DNA of 64,000 bases, from positions 1,061,252 through 1,125,251 of the forward strand of contig LNKV01000020.1 of the NCBI GenBank assembly GCA_001465935.1. The letters run 5' to 3'. Source of the DNA: Clarireedia homoeocarpa (taxonomy: Eukaryota; Ascomycota; Leotiomycetes; Helotiales; Rutstroemiaceae). Under the pieces are notes generated by a model. The model searched no databases. It saw nothing but the letters and a program-made list of their open reading frames with translations, and was not told where the DNA came from. Positions 48,972 to 60,588 of this stretch are shown here, piece by piece; positions within the stretch are counted from its first letter, which is position 1, and the number at the start of each line of letters is the position of its first letter. A program made the position numbers and the translations under genes.

Positions 48972-50989
48972 GACGGAGTGGTATGACTTGGTAGGCTAAC
49001 CTGAAAATTGATCAAAAGGTAAGTTTTGAGGTAAAGGCAGGAAGAAGAAAATTGTGGAAGCCAGAGTTAAGTTTGGAAAAGAGTGGCAACTCCCAAAGGA
49101 CGACAGTAAATGAATATGGGATTAAAGAATTGTTGAGGCTGCCAGGCAAATAAGGCCGAGATGAGATAGATGTGCTTTCTCCTTGAAGATTGGCAGAGAG
49201 GATATCGATGCGGTTCTGCCTTAAGAAGTAGAGAGAGATTGCAACATTTGCTGTACAGACATAAACAAGATTACTCCAGCTTGTAATCTCCAGGTAATTC
49301 AAAATTTGGGATATCTCAAGAACAACGGAAAGACAGGCTTATATAGGAGTGAAAAGCGAAAAGCTGAGGGAACGCATACCTATGAAATGCGAGCGGTTGA
49401 AATGACTCAATCGTAAGTAAATCGGAATCGCTGGTGCGACTGGACGAATAATAACGCAGTCGGAAAAAATGTCCAATATTTGCTGGCAGCAAGATGCTCC
49501 AGTAGAGAACTTTGGTTGTTTAATAGATAATGGACGTGGTGGGAAGATCTTAATAATATGTAGGTAATCGAAGAGATTGGCGGGGGGGAGGTTGATGTTG
49601 AAGGTGTTTAAGTAGAGGAAGACTCAGGAAGACTCAGAAGACTTAGGAAGACTCAGGAAGCTCCAGGCAAACAAACAGGCAAGAACAACTATGCCTACTC
49701 AGTAACTGCATGGTGAATATATATCAGTGAATTGTACAGGAAGCTATGCGGAGCAAGGGCGAGGCTGTAGGGACTGAGTGGGGGGAAGACAAGTAAACTG
49801 ACCCTTCCAGAAGCTGAGGCTACTGTAACGCTGAGAGCCTCACGACAATTGCAAGGCGCGTGCGGACGCGCTTGGGGCTCGGGATCTGGCTATGGCTATG
49901 AATATAGTCCGAGGCTACAAGGTGAGATTTTGGGTTGAGATCAATCAAATGAAGCAAAATGTGTGGCGGGAGTATTCGATGCAGAGCGATGGAGGGGAGG
50001 AGAGGAAAGAGACAAGGGAAGAGAAGCGAAGCGAAGAGAGGCGATGTGCGTTTGTGTTTGTGTGTTGGAAAAAGACCCCACTCCCTTCGCTCGTCAATCG
50101 CATCGTCACATGTTAACCCTGCGTATAACCCTGCGTAGAGTAGCTAGCTAGCATATTCATGGGAGGGGAGAGTATATTTCACAGTCATCAAGAATGCTCC
50201 AAACTGAAAAGCTTCAGATATGAGGACGAGGACCGAAAAGCACCTTCGAAAGCACCCATGCAACATCAATCGAGTGCCAATGAAGCGAACAACAACTGAA
50301 GAGTCATCGTCGCTGTTCTTATGGCTAATATGGCATGACGAATAGATTCGTCATTGTGGTCTCGCTCCCGCCGTTATCTGTCACACAGCATTGATGCCTA
50401 ACTACTGCACTTTCCCCATCAAATAGTGATGGATCGTGCATCCTAAGGTTAACGGTTCGTGAGCAAGCAATATAGCACATACTTCGTACTCTGTCGTGCT
50501 GACTGGGAGGGCTAGAACTCATGTTCTCGTTTATTGCTGCAGCAACACTATGAAACGAAAGAGTAGTATCGACATACCATACTTCGGACTACGGGTCATG
50601 GCAAAGACCGATGAAAATCCTTAGCATCCCACGGTGGCTGCATGGCTCGTCTTAAGCAACGAATCAGAAGAGAGGAGGCTTGAGAAAGTGATTCATAGCC
50701 ATAATAAAGGAAAACTAAAAACATCGTCTTGGTATAATAAGCTGGGGTTAATAGCGAAGAAGCTATTATTCTATATCTCCCCTCCTCTGACAATGTAGTC
50801 GCATCCTAGACCTTCTCTTCTGACAGAAAGCTTTCCTTATTGCACGCCATCATATATGCTCCAAGACAGACCAACCACTTTGTCCTACAATCCCTCTACT
50901 GCCTCAGCCTCATGGTCACATAAAACAGCAGCATATCCCCAGTATCTTGAATAGGCCAACTGAACGTCGACGAAAATCTGAATTTTCGC
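48972..50989. other. Divergent spacer between Argonaute and MFS genes
   Basis: About 2 kb without a supported gene. Contains an imperfect 10-bp array (GACTCAGGAA) at about 49618-49660. A long 5' leader of Argonaute probably lies in its left part. The frames present are short and non-protein-like. Confidence 0.55.
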
Positions 50990-53084
50990 ATGTTCGAAAT
51001 GGATTCAGAAAAGACTGAACATATCTCCAATACGGACGGCGAAATAGCATCGAAGGAAGACACTTCGATGAAGTTGGCACCACAGGAGGACGTTGACCCA
51101 AATACCTCAGATGATGAAGAAGCAAACTATCCTCATGGCTTGAAGCTGTGGGTGATATTGGCTGCTCTCTGTCTTTCAGTGTTCCTCGTAGCACTGGATC
51201 AAACAATCATTTCGACTGCCATCCCCAAAATCACAGATCAGTTCCACAGTATACAGGATATTGGATGGTATGGCTCCGCATACCTTCTAACGACTACTGC
51301 TCTGCAACCTACATTTGGGAGGATATATACTATTTTCAGTGTAAGCATTAGAGGTATGGAGGATGAGTTATAGTCAAGGTACTAACATGTGCAGATTAAA
51401 TACACATTCATGACTGCTATTGTCATCTTTGAAATTGGGTAAGTGACAGCACTAACAGTCTGGATGAGTGTCTAATATATTGCATAGTTCCTTGATTTGT
51501 GCCACGGCACCGAACAGCACAGCATTGATAGTTGGAAGGGCAGTCGCTGGTCTTGGGACAGGTGGGTTGTTCTCGGGGGCAGTAGTCATCTTGGCATATT
51601 GTTGTAAGTATTTACATCTTCCTTTGTTAGCACATATACTGCATACTGTAGATCAGACATCCACCTAATTCCGATACATTCTGTGCTCTGGAATGTTCTT
51701 CTACGATTTGCTTCGGGCCCTGACTAGAGTGTAGTACCGTTGAGGAAACGACCAGCTGCATTTGGACTCATGTAAGTATTCCCATCTAGTTCCGCTCTTG
51801 CACCATAAACCTTAGGAAACACTAACATCTGCGTCGACAGTGGAGGCATGTGGGGAATAGCTTCAGTTGCAGGCCCTCTACTTGGAGGCGTCTTCACGTA
51901 AGTTCAGCCTTCATAGTATGAAAAAGGCAGTTTGATAACTTGGCATAGTGACAAGGTCTCATGGCGCTGGTGTTTCTATATAAAGTTTGTGAACCATATC
52001 ATTACCCCATCACCAACTATTAACTTAATCTCTCAGTCTGCCAATCGGTGCCTTGGCCGTGCTTGTGATTGCTGTATACCTCAATATCAACCGAGAAAAC
52101 AACCCGGAGAAACTATCTGTCCTTCGTCGCATCCAGAAACTAGATCTGATCGGCACAGCAATTATCATACCGGGTGTTATATGTCTTCTCCTCGCTCTAC
52201 AATGGGGAGGTAGCACCTACGCCTGGAACAGTGCTAAGATCATCGGACTTCTCGTCGGTGCAGCCGGCATAATCATACTCTTCGTCATATCCCAGATTAT
52301 CCTAGGCGACAAAGGAATTCTGCCTCCACGTTTCTTTAAAAACCGCAACACAATTCTAGCCTTTCTTTTCGCGTTCTTCTTCGGCGCAGGATTCTTCGCC
52401 TTAATATTCTACCTCGCTATCTACTTCCAGTCTGTGAAAGGAGCTAGTGCGACTAAAGCCGGCATTGAACTTCTTCCCCTTCTCATCTCAACTGTACTGT
52501 CATCAATACTTACAGGAGGCTTGATCACAGTCATCGGATACTATACACCCGTGATGATAATCTGCATGGCACTATTCGCCATCGGAGCAGGCCTCATCAC
52601 TACGTTCGACCTCACGACCCCTCTATCCCAATGGTTCGGCTACCAAGTCCTAGCCGGATTCGGTATCGGCGTTGGATTCCAAGGTGGCATAGTAATCGTA
52701 CAGACAGTTCTTCCTTTAGTTGATGTACCCGTCGGCACAGCATGTGTATCGTTCTTCCAATCTCTGGGCGGCGCACTGTTCATCTCAGTCTGTCAGACGC
52801 TTTTCCAAAACGGATTGCTCAGCGGCATTTCGGAGAGTGAGCCACAGCTGGATCCGCAGATCTTTCTGCACAGTGGTGCGACGGAGATCCGACAGATTCT
52901 TAAACAATTGCGCCAGGAAGATGCTCTGAATGGGATATTGAAAGCCTATGTTCTTGCTTTGTCACATTGTTATTGGGTGACGGCGGCTTGTGCGATCGTA
53001 TCATTTGCCATTGTTTGTGGATTGGAGTGGAAGAGTGTTAAGAAGGAGGATGGAAAAGATCAGGTGAGGGAAATCGCTTTGTGA
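50990..53084 (+). CDS. DHA2-family MFS multidrug/toxin-efflux-type transporter
   Basis: Seven exons (50990-51340, 51395-51438, 51488-51603, 51735-51771, 51841-51897, 51949-51984, 52037-53084) all keep phase and give about 562 residues. The N-terminal tail is acidic; then LKLWVILAALCLSVFLVALDQTIISTAIPKIT (first helix, LDxTI motif), DIGWYGSAYLLTTTALQPTFGRIY, GRAVAGLGTGG, LPLRKRPAAFGLIGGMWG and SWRWCFYINLPIG, in the order of fungal 14-helix drug:H+ antiporters. Four exons are only 36-57 nt long, a pattern often seen in this family. The donor of intron 6 is GTTTGT, not GTAAGT. The role is probably efflux of toxic or antifungal compounds; the substrate is not readable. No biosynthetic genes lie next to it. 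Confidence 0.88.
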
Positions 53085-53655
53085 TGAGGGAATGAAGGTT
53101 GGAAGAGAAGGGCTCAACCGGGTCTGAAATCACGGTCCGCGGGTTGAGACGGTCTGCAGCCTGACGAGATGGTGGAGGTGGACATCCTCTTTGTATGATT
53201 AGGAAAAGGAGCTCGATTCTTGATATATATATCATCGAACTCATAGACTACTCTTCTGGTCTGTATATAGTACACCTTTATGTTTACACGATATCCACTC
53301 AGCATACGAATGTAAGCTTCTCAATCTTAAAAAAAGCTTTACTAAAGAACTTATCCTCTTTAACTTTATGCAATGCAATTCCATCAGTTGGAAATATAAT
53401 ATAACACTCCGGATAGTTGAGTGAGATAAAGTAGCAAGAGTATCCCACCCACGGAGATAAGTTCCTCCCCCACCTGCAAACGCACCCCTCCCTCCTATTG
53501 GCGCAGAAAAACTCTACCCCGTTCCCCGCAACGGTCTCTCCAGATTCTTTTGAAATCCCCCCCACAGCCAGTACAGTAATCAACTAGTAATTACATAATC
53601 CTGGAGCTCCGGAAGCACTACAACATAAGGATTAGGATACTCGATTGCCGGGGTA

Positions 53656-53948
53656 GAGAGGAGAGGCGCTTCTCCCGGAGTATAGTATACCTATTGTACG
53701 AAGGAGGAGGGAGGTAGAGTTTAGGAGTGGAAAGGAGGGGCGCTTCTCCCGGAGTATAGTGTACCCATCGTACGAAGGAGGCGGTAGAAGTTAGGAGTAG
53801 AGAGGAGGGGCGCTTCTTCCGGAGTATAGTGTGCCCACTTCGTACGAAGGAGGAGGTAGAGGTTAAAATTGGAGAGGAGGGGCGCTTCTCCCGGAGTATA
53901 GTATACCTATTGTACGAAGTACGAAGGAGGAGGTAGAAGTTAGGAGTA
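53656..53948. repeat. Minisatellite, four copies of 70-77 bp
   Basis: Units begin GAGAGGAG(A/G)GGCGCTTCT and include CGGAGTATAGT, then TACGAAGGAGG and a GGTAGA run. Copies start at about 53656, 53730, 53800 and 53872, with a partial fifth copy at 53949. Copies differ by a few substitutions and a small CGAAGTA insertion in the fourth. The unit contains GTACGAAG, which also recurs in other spacers of this window. Confidence 0.85.
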
Positions 53949-54095
53949 GAGAGGAGTGCTTTGCGAATTGAAGAGCCGTGATACTGTGGTCGCATATTCC
54001 TGCCCGGAAAAACGACGGCCCGCCGGAGCATCGTACAGTCCGCTGAACACACAAGTAAAGAAGAAGGAAGTATCGGTTGACTTAGTACAGCTGTA

Positions 54096-54422
54096 CGGAA
54101 GTTTGATTCAGACTCCATGACAATACCCTGTTGAAAGCACAAACGTTATAAGGCTCTATATATTTATAGGCCTACTCGTAATCCGCTAAATTGGCCAATC
54201 AGACACTTGTTATTCAGCAGAATTGCTGTGCTCAGAGCCTGTATTTACAGGATACAAACAGCTTGTTTTCTAAAGTATCCAATCAGAAAGTAGATACCAC
54301 TGAATTATAGTGCTTATACCCTGTAATTACGGGGTGTTTTCCTAAAAATTGGCCCACTAAATTTATAGACTTACAGTGCTATAGCTACAGCGCATTCTCA
54401 TCGAGTCTGAATCAAACTTCCG
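54096..54422. mobile_element. MITE-like element with perfect 20-bp inverted ends
   Basis: The first 20 bases (54096-54115, CGGAAGTTTGATTCAGACTC) are the exact reverse complement of the last 20 (54403-54422). Both ends are flanked by TA (54094-54095 and 54423-54424), consistent with a TA target-site duplication as made by Tc1/mariner-type transposases. The 327-bp interior is AT-rich, has no open frame and no transposase, so it would be non-autonomous. It contains CCAAT-type boxes (GGCCAATCAG near 54193, TATCCAATCAG near 54277). It lies about 230 bp upstream of the pectin methylesterase ATG. TIR sequence was not matched to a named family. Confidence 0.75.
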
Positions 54423-54653
54423 TAGGTGACACAAAATAAACGGGTTGAAGTAACCCACTGCAAAGTGTATTTGTCGCATCCACAATGATGGCGACCTTCG
54501 TATATTCAAGTGGATACGCATACGCACTGGACGATCGGTTGAAGGAGCTTGGAATTATCCCGAAGCCATGAGGGAAGATGTTTAAAAAGAAGAGAGCCGT
54601 CGAGTATCTTGGCCTTCTTGTTATTTCTCTTCTGCACCACGGGTATACAAAAA

Positions 54654-56217
54654 ATGGCACGACGAATCGCCTCGGTCTTGCTGCTCCTCTTGTCGGCCTT
54701 GCATTTGGTTGCGGCGACGAAGTCGTGGGATATCAATAATGAGAAACATAGACTGAGTTGTCAGGCGCATACGAGCAATCCGTTGGAGGGGTGTGATGTG
54801 AAGAGGACGAAGTTTGTGGATTCTGTAGGAGGTGGAGGATATTCGAGTTTTAAGACTGTGCAGTCGGGTATGTTTGCTTTCTGTGGGTGGGGGGACGGTG
54901 TTAATGCTAACGAATGTGTTTGTAGCTGTTGCGAGTCTACCGAACAATACTGGTGAGTTTGCTCTTAGAAGGCGGTGGGAAAATTCAACTGGAAAAAGGT
55001 TGCGCGTTGATGATAGACGATGATGTTGACGTTGGATAGATACGTATATCATCCTTATTGCATCTGGGAACTACACCGAGCGGGTCAGTATCAGCTACAT
55101 CTTTTCTTCAATTCACTGTTGACAGGCAACTAGGTCAATGTCACTCGTCGCGGGCCTACCTATCTCTTAGGTCAGACCTCGAACCCTCTCAACCAATCTG
55201 CCAATACCGTTAATATCATCTGGTCCGCTGTTGCCGGTACAGGAGATAATGCATACACATCCACCCTAACTGTCGCCCCAACTTTGAATGCGTCCTTAAC
55301 TGGCACTGGAACGACCGGATTCCCGGTGCCGGCGGACACACCTTTCGGTTGCATAGATTTTAGGACATACAACCTGAATATTATCAACGACTTTGCGCCA
55401 TACGGTGAGTATTCATTTTGGTGATAGCAAGAAGGCCAGCACTCTAACATTAGTATAGATGCTACAGGATCCTTGGCGTTGAGTATTGCCTACGCAAATG
55501 GAGGATTCTACTACACTGGTTTCTACAGCTACCAAGATACTGTTCGTCCTTCCTTACACGTTTCGAGCTCTGCATTCCATTCACTGACAGATCCAAGGTT
55601 TACGTTGGCAAACTTGCCAACAGCTACATTGCGAAGTCCGTTATAGCAGGTGAAACCGATTTCATGTACGGCTTCGGCACCCTCTGGCTTAACGATACTC
55701 AGATCCTTCTCCGATCATGCATTGGTGCTATTACAACCTGGAAGGGCACTAATACCACTTTTGAGAACAAGTACGGCGTGTACATTGTTGACTCGACTGT
55801 GCAGAAAGCGAACAGTAGTTTAAGTATCAAGGGGAAATGTCCATTGGGTAGACCATGGGTACGTTGCTTCTCCCATTTTTACCTCATAGCTGGAACGACC
55901 GCAGGTGAATTGGAAAACTAACTTCTTTCGAACAGAACGAACAAATGCGAGCAATCTACGCACGAACCTACCTCGATGACTCGATTCTCTCCACAGGCTA
56001 CACAGACTGGCCCCCAACTATTTACACACCAAACAACACTCTGCAAGCCGAGTATAAGAACTATGGTCCGGGATACAATGCGACTGGGAGAGCAATGGCC
56101 CTCTATGGTGTACAGCTGACGGATGCGCAGTGGTCTGCTTATAGTAGTCCTGCGAAGGTCTTCCAGACGCCTACTGGGGAGTTTGGGGATGTGAGCTGGG
56201 TTGATTTTAGTGTTTGA
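54654..56217 (+). CDS. Secreted pectin methylesterase (CE8)
   Basis: Seven exons (54654-54867, 54926-54952, 55040-55083, 55134-55404, 55459-55541, 55598-55858, 55936-56217) keep phase to about 393 residues. A signal peptide (RIASVLLLLLSALHLVAA) starts the chain. Landmarks of CE8: YSYQDTVYVG (QD of the PME motif), then GETDFMYGFGTLW, corresponding to the GxxDFIFG signature, and LGRPWNEQMRAIY with the conserved Arg/Trp. Several N-glycosylation sequons are present. Family role: de-esterification of homogalacturonan so that polygalacturonases and lyases can attack plant cell walls. Exons 2 and 3 are only 27 and 44 nt. The MITE upstream may affect its expression. The in-frame ATG at 54549 would mask the signal peptide, so 54654 was preferred. 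Confidence 0.88.
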
Positions 56218-56685
56218 GTTGTGTATATAGAGATCGATAGAGAACGTATTTCGAAAATATAAATTGCTTCCTTTCGAATTGTCGAGGTCGATATATCCAT
56301 CATCTTGTCGTTCAGATGCATGTGATTGGCGTTGTAACTTTGAAAGGCTTGGAAAATAGATTCGTCCCATCTCTTTCCTTAATTCCATAACTTATATTTT
56401 AGCCGTGCCATGTTTTCCACAGGTACAATTTATGCGGTTTATATATCCAGGTAAAGGCAAGATTCTCTTCAGTAATTCAAAAAAAGATCCTGAAGCTTGC
56501 TATCTGGAAAAACCTGGGATATCGAAGTAAGCTAGACTAATTTGGGCTTAGCACTCCGTTCAATATTTCTGACGAATTCACTTTACGCGACCTTACATCG
56601 AATCGCGTCTCCGCCAGCAAACATAACGTTACTGAGTCCAACAACTTCCTATCAACCACAAATTTGCAATCAGCAACAAATCAAG
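56218..56685. other. Intergenic spacer
   Basis: Short spacer between the pectin methylesterase and the J-protein gene; it holds the J-protein promoter. An in-frame ATG at 56542 has no convincing protein sequence before the J domain. Confidence 0.5.
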
Positions 56686-57957
56686 ATGGCTCCCCGCATA
56701 GACGATGTTGCAGATGAAGAGCCTCCTTCGATCAACCCATATGAGGTTTTAGGACTTGAGAAGACTGCTTCCGAAGATGAAATCAAGCGGGCATATCGCA
56801 AAGCTGCTTTGAGGCACCATCCAGGTATGTCATTCCTTTTGGGATGAATTATGGTTCGCTTCTTGTGTATTTTTGGCAAGCAGGTGCCGCTCGACTCTGC
56901 GCTTTTTTCTCCCACTAACAACGAACCCCTCTGCTAACAATTACCAGACAAGGCAGCGGAACATTTGAAGGAAGAGTCGCATACCAAATTCCAAGAAGTT
57001 GCCTTCGCATACGCCGTCCTTTCTGATCCGGCCCGTCGCAAACGTTATGATCGCACTGGCTCAACTTCCGAATCTATCGGCGCAGATGGCTTTTCCTGGA
57101 GCGACTTCTACAGCGAGCAATTTCGAGACATCGTCACAACTGATAGCATTGAGCAATTTGCTAAGTCTTACAAAGGTTCCGAGGAGGAAAAAGATGATCT
57201 ACTGAGTGCTTATGAAAAGTTTAAGGGCAAATGGAATAAGATGTATGAGGTGGTGATGTTGAGTGACCCAGTCGACGATGAAGAGAGGTTTCGAAAGATC
57301 ATTGAGGAAGCGATTGAGAAGGGAGAGGTAAAGGAGTATGAGATTTTTAGGAATGAATCCAAGGCTGCGAAAGCTAAGAGGATGAAGAAGGCTAGGGCAG
57401 AAGAAGGAGAGGCTGCGGAGTTGGCAAAGAAGCTGGGTGCAAGCAAGATGTTGGCCGGGGCGAAGGAAGATAAGAGTAGCGCGAAAAAGAGGAAGGCAGA
57501 AGGACATATGAATGATCTGGCAGCTATTATCCAATCAAGACAGGCGTCGCGCATGGGTTCAATGATCGCACATATGGAGAGTAAGTATGGTGCTGTCGAT
57601 GGGAAAGATCTTGATCTCGATGAGCCTTCTGAGGAAGCATTTCAGAGGACGAGAAAGAAGATGACGAAAGGGAAGGCGATGGATGATACCGAGGAAGAGG
57701 AAGAAGAAGAACCAAAACCAAAGAGGAAATCGAGAGCTAAGAGTAATAAGAAGCAAGTCGAGGAAAGTGACGATGAGGTTGTCGATTTAGAAAAGGACTC
57801 GGATATGGATAAGGACCATGATGATGATGAAGAAGGCGAAGATGAATATGAAGAAGAAGCACCTCCAAAGAAACACAAGAAAAGCGCACCAGCGAAGAAG
57901 TCTAAGAAGGCCGCAGGAACAGCTACCCGGAAATCCAAGCGTACGAAGGCTGCATGA
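56686..57957 (+). CDS. J-domain protein, DNAJC9-like
   Basis: Two exons (56686-56824, 56948-57957) give about 382 residues; the intron falls inside the HPD codon context (HP|D). The J domain is near the N-terminus (PYEVLGLEKTASEDEIKRAYRKAALRHHPDK, VAFAYAVLSDPARRKRYD). After it comes a helical block with EQFRDIVTTDSIEQFAKSYKGSEEEKDDLLSAYEKFKGKW, the region conserved in DNAJC9, and a long Lys/Glu/Asp-rich tail with nuclear-localisation-like clusters (KPKRKSRAKSNKK, TATRKSKRTKAA). DNAJC9-type proteins recruit Hsp70 and in animals also act as histone chaperones; a nuclear role here is inferred from the tail and family. Confidence 0.85.
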
Positions 57958-58467
57958 TGGTTTGCATTTTGCATTTAATCTGAATTGGGCTGGAGTTGGA
58001 GTTTGGACTGTGGATATTCTACACAGGAGAAAATGGATATGACATGGGCACACATGGGCGTTTTTATGACGATGGATACGATGGTTTATACCTCATTAGT
58101 AGTATACCTGGTTTTCCAAAATCCGGTAGGTCTACCATATGATCAGCTTATTTATAATGAAGCACTTTCGGGAGATATAGTTTCTTGCTCTTTCTTATAT
58201 TTAAGTCAACTTGGTTTTACCAGGATAATTGTACGTCAAATTAGTACCACGTGACACAGTGAAATTTCGTGTCAGCTTCACGTCTTCATCGGGATGCCAT
58301 TTCAGCTCGACTCACAAACAAACAAGAAGCATTGTATAAATCCCTAGCTATCTTCACAAACCTCAATCTCACCATATTGCTCGTATAAAAGACCTCTCTA
58401 TCTTCCTCTTGCTCTTACCATTCCTCTTACAAGCACGCAAGAAAAATCCCAAAACATTCAAAATGCC
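57958..58467. other. Intergenic spacer, STN1 promoter
   Basis: Short spacer between the J-protein gene and STN1. A CACGTG-like core occurs near 58249 (CCACGTGACA). No other feature is supported. Confidence 0.5.
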
Positions 58468-59705
58468 ATGACCACATCCATCTCCGATTCCGATCCCGAA
58501 CCCAATCGCAATCCGAATAATGACAATGAAAAAACCCGCTATCCTCCAGACCTCTACTATCTCTCGCCTACATTTGAGAAATGGTGTCCCTTAAGATGCA
58601 GCGATTTGTATACATTGAAAGATGAGGGTGTTTTCGTTGATAGTTTGTTTCTCCATCTCTTTGTTCTCTATCTCCCTCCCGACATGCTTTCCACTAGCGT
58701 AGCCATCAATCTTCCTCTCCCACGTCTCCCTACGACTATGTCGCCCCGATTCTCCAGTATCGAAAAGTATAGCACAAGCAAGCTAACAAAGCAACAGGCC
58801 AACCAGTTCACCATCACCCTACCTCCCACCATCCAATCCGCTACATAAAGCTCTTTGGCGTCCTCGTGTCCATTGACGATTTCTTCCGTCGTAGAGTCTA
58901 CACCATCGACGACGGAAGCGGCGCCTGCGTCGAATGCGTCGCTCTCTTACCCGCGCCTTCTCCATCACTTCCCGCGGGCTCATCTACCACAAATCCAGCC
59001 TATCACCCGGGAAACAAAGAATCCGAGCCCCACTCCGTAGCCAATCCCTCCATTCCCTGGTCCCTCATCTCCGAATGCTCAATCCTGCGCGTGCTGGGTA
59101 CGGTTAGTCAATTCAATGGCATGATACAATTACAAGTGGTGAAGATCACCGTGGTGGGGAGCACAGATGTGGAGAGGAAGTGGTGGGATGAATGTGCGGA
59201 TTTTAAGAGGGATGTTTTAGGGAAAGAGTGGGTTGTTAGTGAGGAGAAGATTAAGCGCCATATGAGAGAAAAGGAGAAGGCGAGGAGGGGAGATGAGAAG
59301 ATCCGGAAACGGACACGGGAGAGAGAGGACGCGAACGATGGCAGGCAGAGACATAATAAATCCTCCGAGGAAAAGGACGAGAAAGATAGAGAAGCAGCGC
59401 GGCTTTTATCTATGGCTTCTCGACCCGCAGTATCGTCCAAATCTCATCCTCATCTTCTTTCCCATCGCAAATCCTCCACTTCTACCTCATCTTCATCCTC
59501 TTCTTCAACGACCAACAACCCGCCCTACAAACCGCCCAGACTCACCTCCTCCTCCTCCTCCTCCTCCACCCATGTCTCCGGCCCAACGATCCCAGGAACA
59601 TCCATCAAAAAGCGGTTTCACCATCTCCCCATCACTTCCGCAACTATCGCGGCTGTGATACCCGAGAGGGATAGGGCAAAGTACAAGGATACTCTTGGGC
59701 TGTGA
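58468..59705 (+). CDS. STN1: Telomere-capping CST subunit Stn1
   Basis: Two exons (58468-58642 and 58798-59705) join in phase to about 360 residues. The donor is GTTTGT, seen elsewhere in this window, and the acceptor CAACAG follows a CTAAC branch; an alternative donor at GTGTTT (after GAG G) cannot be excluded. The N-terminal OB-fold is recognisable: YYLSPTFEKWCPLRCSDLY, then HHPIRYIKLFGVLVSIDDFFRRRVYTIDDGSGACVECVALL, with the strand order and YTIDDGSG signature of Stn1. The C-terminal half is Arg/Glu/Lys-rich helix and Ser-rich linker; no winged-helix domain is visible, so this resembles the short fission-yeast-type Stn1. Role: with Ten1 (and Ctc1/Cdc13 where present) it protects telomeres and recruits pol alpha-primase for fill-in. 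Confidence 0.85.
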
Positions 59706-60588
59706 GCGTATGATATGTAAACTTACTATGGCACTAATGTCGAGTTGAGTCGAGTGGACTAGGATTGAATATCTCGAGGCTGGAAGATACCTGTACACTA
59801 TTTACTCTTATGCTGGCTGGAGGCATGTCGTTTGCAGGATGATGGGCGGTTGTTCGTGTTCGTTCGCATTAGAGCAGAGCATTTTCGGATACCCAACTAA
59901 TTCCAGGACGAGGTAGATAGATAGATAGATAGAAGCATAGATACACATCAATTTTTTTTTTTTTTTATACTTCAATTTTCGCACTAATAATGATAGTTAG
60001 TTAGTCTTGGTAGTGGGACAAGAAGCAGAAGCAGAATAGAAACATCAACCCTAACCCTGCAACTGGAACCACAAATCCAGTTCTCAATTTAATTTTTGGG
60101 GGGAGGGCGAGGGGGGATTTTACTTGCTCCATTTTGCCCAATGCTTTTGACCACAATTCAAACTCCTTACCTACCCCTCTCGCAGCCCTCGTCCCACAAT
60201 AGCATTGCACCTCAGCATAACAACACTTAACTCAGCTCAACTCAACCTAAAACATAAAAATATATCTCCATTGTTCACGCGGCAAATCATATACAAGGTC
60301 AATTGACCACTACTGTTATTCTTACACTTACTTTTGTAATTTCGTATTTCTTTCCTTTTTCCCTTTTCCATTCCCCATCGCATTCATCCTTCCATAAAGC
60401 CAAACTTTCCATTGCTTTTTCCCTGTCTTCCTTTATTCATCAATCCCCAATTCATTCAATTTGCCACCCTCTTCCCCGTTAACTAAGCATACCAGCGCTC
60501 CAACGCCGTTTGGTTGTTTTGCTTTCCCCACTGTAATGTATTAGATAAAAGAAACCAACGTATTACACATCCGGCAGCAAATTTCTCC
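59706..60588. other. Convergent 3' spacer
   Basis: Tail-to-tail between STN1 and the cation exchanger. Has a GATA array (about 59914-59932) and a T run (about 59951-59966). No gene supported. Confidence 0.6.

Larger units (their letters stand above)
53085..54653. other. Repeat-bearing spacer upstream of pectin methylesterase
   Basis: Holds the minisatellite 53656-53948 and the MITE-like element 54096-54422 (listed separately). The open frame at 53618-54142 on the minus strand is a product of the minisatellite. No gene is supported. Confidence 0.65.

Noticed and set aside
50990..53084. DHA2 transporter as part of a secondary-metabolite cluster
   Set aside because: No synthase, P450 or pathway regulator lies beside it; neighbours are Argonaute and a pectin methylesterase.
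53618..54142. 174-codon minus-strand ORF with repeated YTILREKRPSS peptide
   Set aside because: It follows the minisatellite units; the repetition reflects the DNA repeat rather than a protein domain.
60045..60060. CCCTAACCCT near 60050 as possible internal telomeric repeat
   Set aside because: Only about one and a half units; too short to be more than chance.
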